Of a stretch of DNA of 14,113 bases, positions 13,614 to 14,113 are shown piece by piece. Every line of letters starts with the position of its first letter. Within the stretch, counting starts at the first letter, position 1. The translations under genes and the position numbers were made by a program. Under the pieces are notes generated by a model that saw only the letters and a list, made by a program, of their open reading frames with translations, did not search any database and was not told the origin of the DNA. This DNA is from Micavibrio sp. (GTDB lineage: Bacteria; Pseudomonadota; Alphaproteobacteria; Micavibrionales; Micavibrionaceae): NCBI GenBank assembly GCA_027066695.1, contig JAMONE010000075.1, positions 1 through 14,113 of the forward strand, read 5' to 3'.

Positions 13614-14113
13614 TTAGTAATCCCTCAATGTTGCCTTATAGGCTTCATCTAATGCTTTAATATCAAGCTTTAACACACCCCGAATAAATAGATTTTCACT
13701 ATAAGCTACGCTGCCGATATAGTGACAATCTTCGAATCCCTTAAAATTGCGCTCAAAGTTTTTCTTATTCTTTGGTGAAACCGTAACGACAATGCGCCCT
13801 GTGCTTTCTGAGAACAGCATTTTATCAGCTCGCAAATCAAAGCCTGATAAATCTATATCAAGCCCAAATCCGCCTGCAATTGCTTTTTTAGCGAGTGTCA
13901 CACCAAGCCCGCCATAACCAACGGCTAGTGCAGATGATATCAGGCGATCACGGCTGGCGCGGGCATATAATTTATACAGGCGCAAATTCTGGTGAGAATC
14001 CGTTTCGGGAACATTATTTCCCAAATATCCAAGCTCGTCATAATATTCGGATGCGCCAAGCTCGTCCTTGGTTGCGCCGAGTATATAAACGCTGTCACCT
14101 GCGGCTTTTGGCG
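13614..14113 (-). CDS. purL: Phosphoribosylformylglycinamidine synthase PurL, C-terminal part (cut by window edge)
   Basis: The frame runs in from the right edge and ends at TAA 13616-13614, leaving 165 visible residues; the start is outside the window. The visible part holds SVYILGATKDELGASEYY, the block that closes the first ATP-grasp-like half. Next comes the glycine-rich VGYGGLGVTLAKKAIAGGFG, matching the A-lobe of the AIRS-like second half, and then LFSESTGRIVVTV near the end. This is the ATP-dependent amidotransferase subunit that works with PurQ. Whether it is the short form or a long PurL with a fused PurS-like domain cannot be seen here. The 77-residue gene follows one base later. 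Confidence 0.93.
   Translation of the reverse strand, partial: PKAAGDSVYILGATKDELGASEYYDELGYLGNNVPETDSHQNLRLYKLYARASRDRLISSALAVGYGGLGVTLAKKAIAGGFGLDIDLSGFDLRADKMLFSESTGRIVVTVSPKNKKNFERNFKGFEDCHYIGSVAYSENLFIRGVLKLDIKALDEAYKATLRDY

Noticed and set aside
1..14113. tRNA, rRNA, riboswitch or CRISPR array
   Set aside because: No cloverleaf-like block, rRNA stretch, purine-riboswitch core or regularly spaced direct repeats were seen by reading both strands.

Overview
The window reads as an accessory, AT-rich stretch of an alphaproteobacterial chromosome. The complex I genes (NuoA-NuoF) look alphaproteobacterial. The nuo operon stops after nuoF, as in the split nuo arrangement known from Rickettsia. 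Together with decayed IS elements and AT-rich intergenic DNA, this would fit a Rickettsiales- or Holosporales-like organism or a relative. That placement is inference from gene content, not a computed phylogeny.

Left edge (1-1107): the last 27 codons of an IS256-like transposase and its probable terminal repeat, then a leftward gene for a divergent TsaE-like P-loop protein. Just upstream of that gene, on the same strand, lies a 52-codon IS630-type helix-turn-helix remnant.

Surface-glycan operon (1108-6822, leftward): a good sigma70-like promoter precedes a UDP-HexNAc 2-epimerase (NeuC/LegG type). It is followed by a CMP-nonulosonate cytidylyltransferase (NeuA type), a sugar N-formyltransferase, a NodB-type polysaccharide deacetylase, a short doubtful reading frame and an ABC half-transporter. 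Together they suggest synthesis, modification and export of a glycan carrying a sialic/legionaminic-type sugar. The condensing synthase (NeuB) and a recognisable glycosyltransferase are not in the window.

Junction (6823-7190): a promoter for the glycan operon and an orphan 61-codon open frame that looks like the tail of a lost gene.

Complex I operon (7191-12009, rightward): nuoA-nuoB-nuoC-nuoD-nuoE-nuoF, with overlapping starts for A/B, B/C and C/D, a REP-like hairpin between D and E, and E/F abutting. These encode the quinone-proximal N2 module subunits (B, C, D), the NADH-oxidising E/F pair and the membrane subunit A. By eye these genes are more GC-rich than the glycan block.

Right edge: an unrecognised small membrane-anchored protein with its own promoter (12085-12561) converges on, and overlaps by 8 bases, a leftward purine operon. 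That operon runs from purL (C-terminal part only, cut by the window edge) through a 77-residue unknown helical protein to a long-form purQ.
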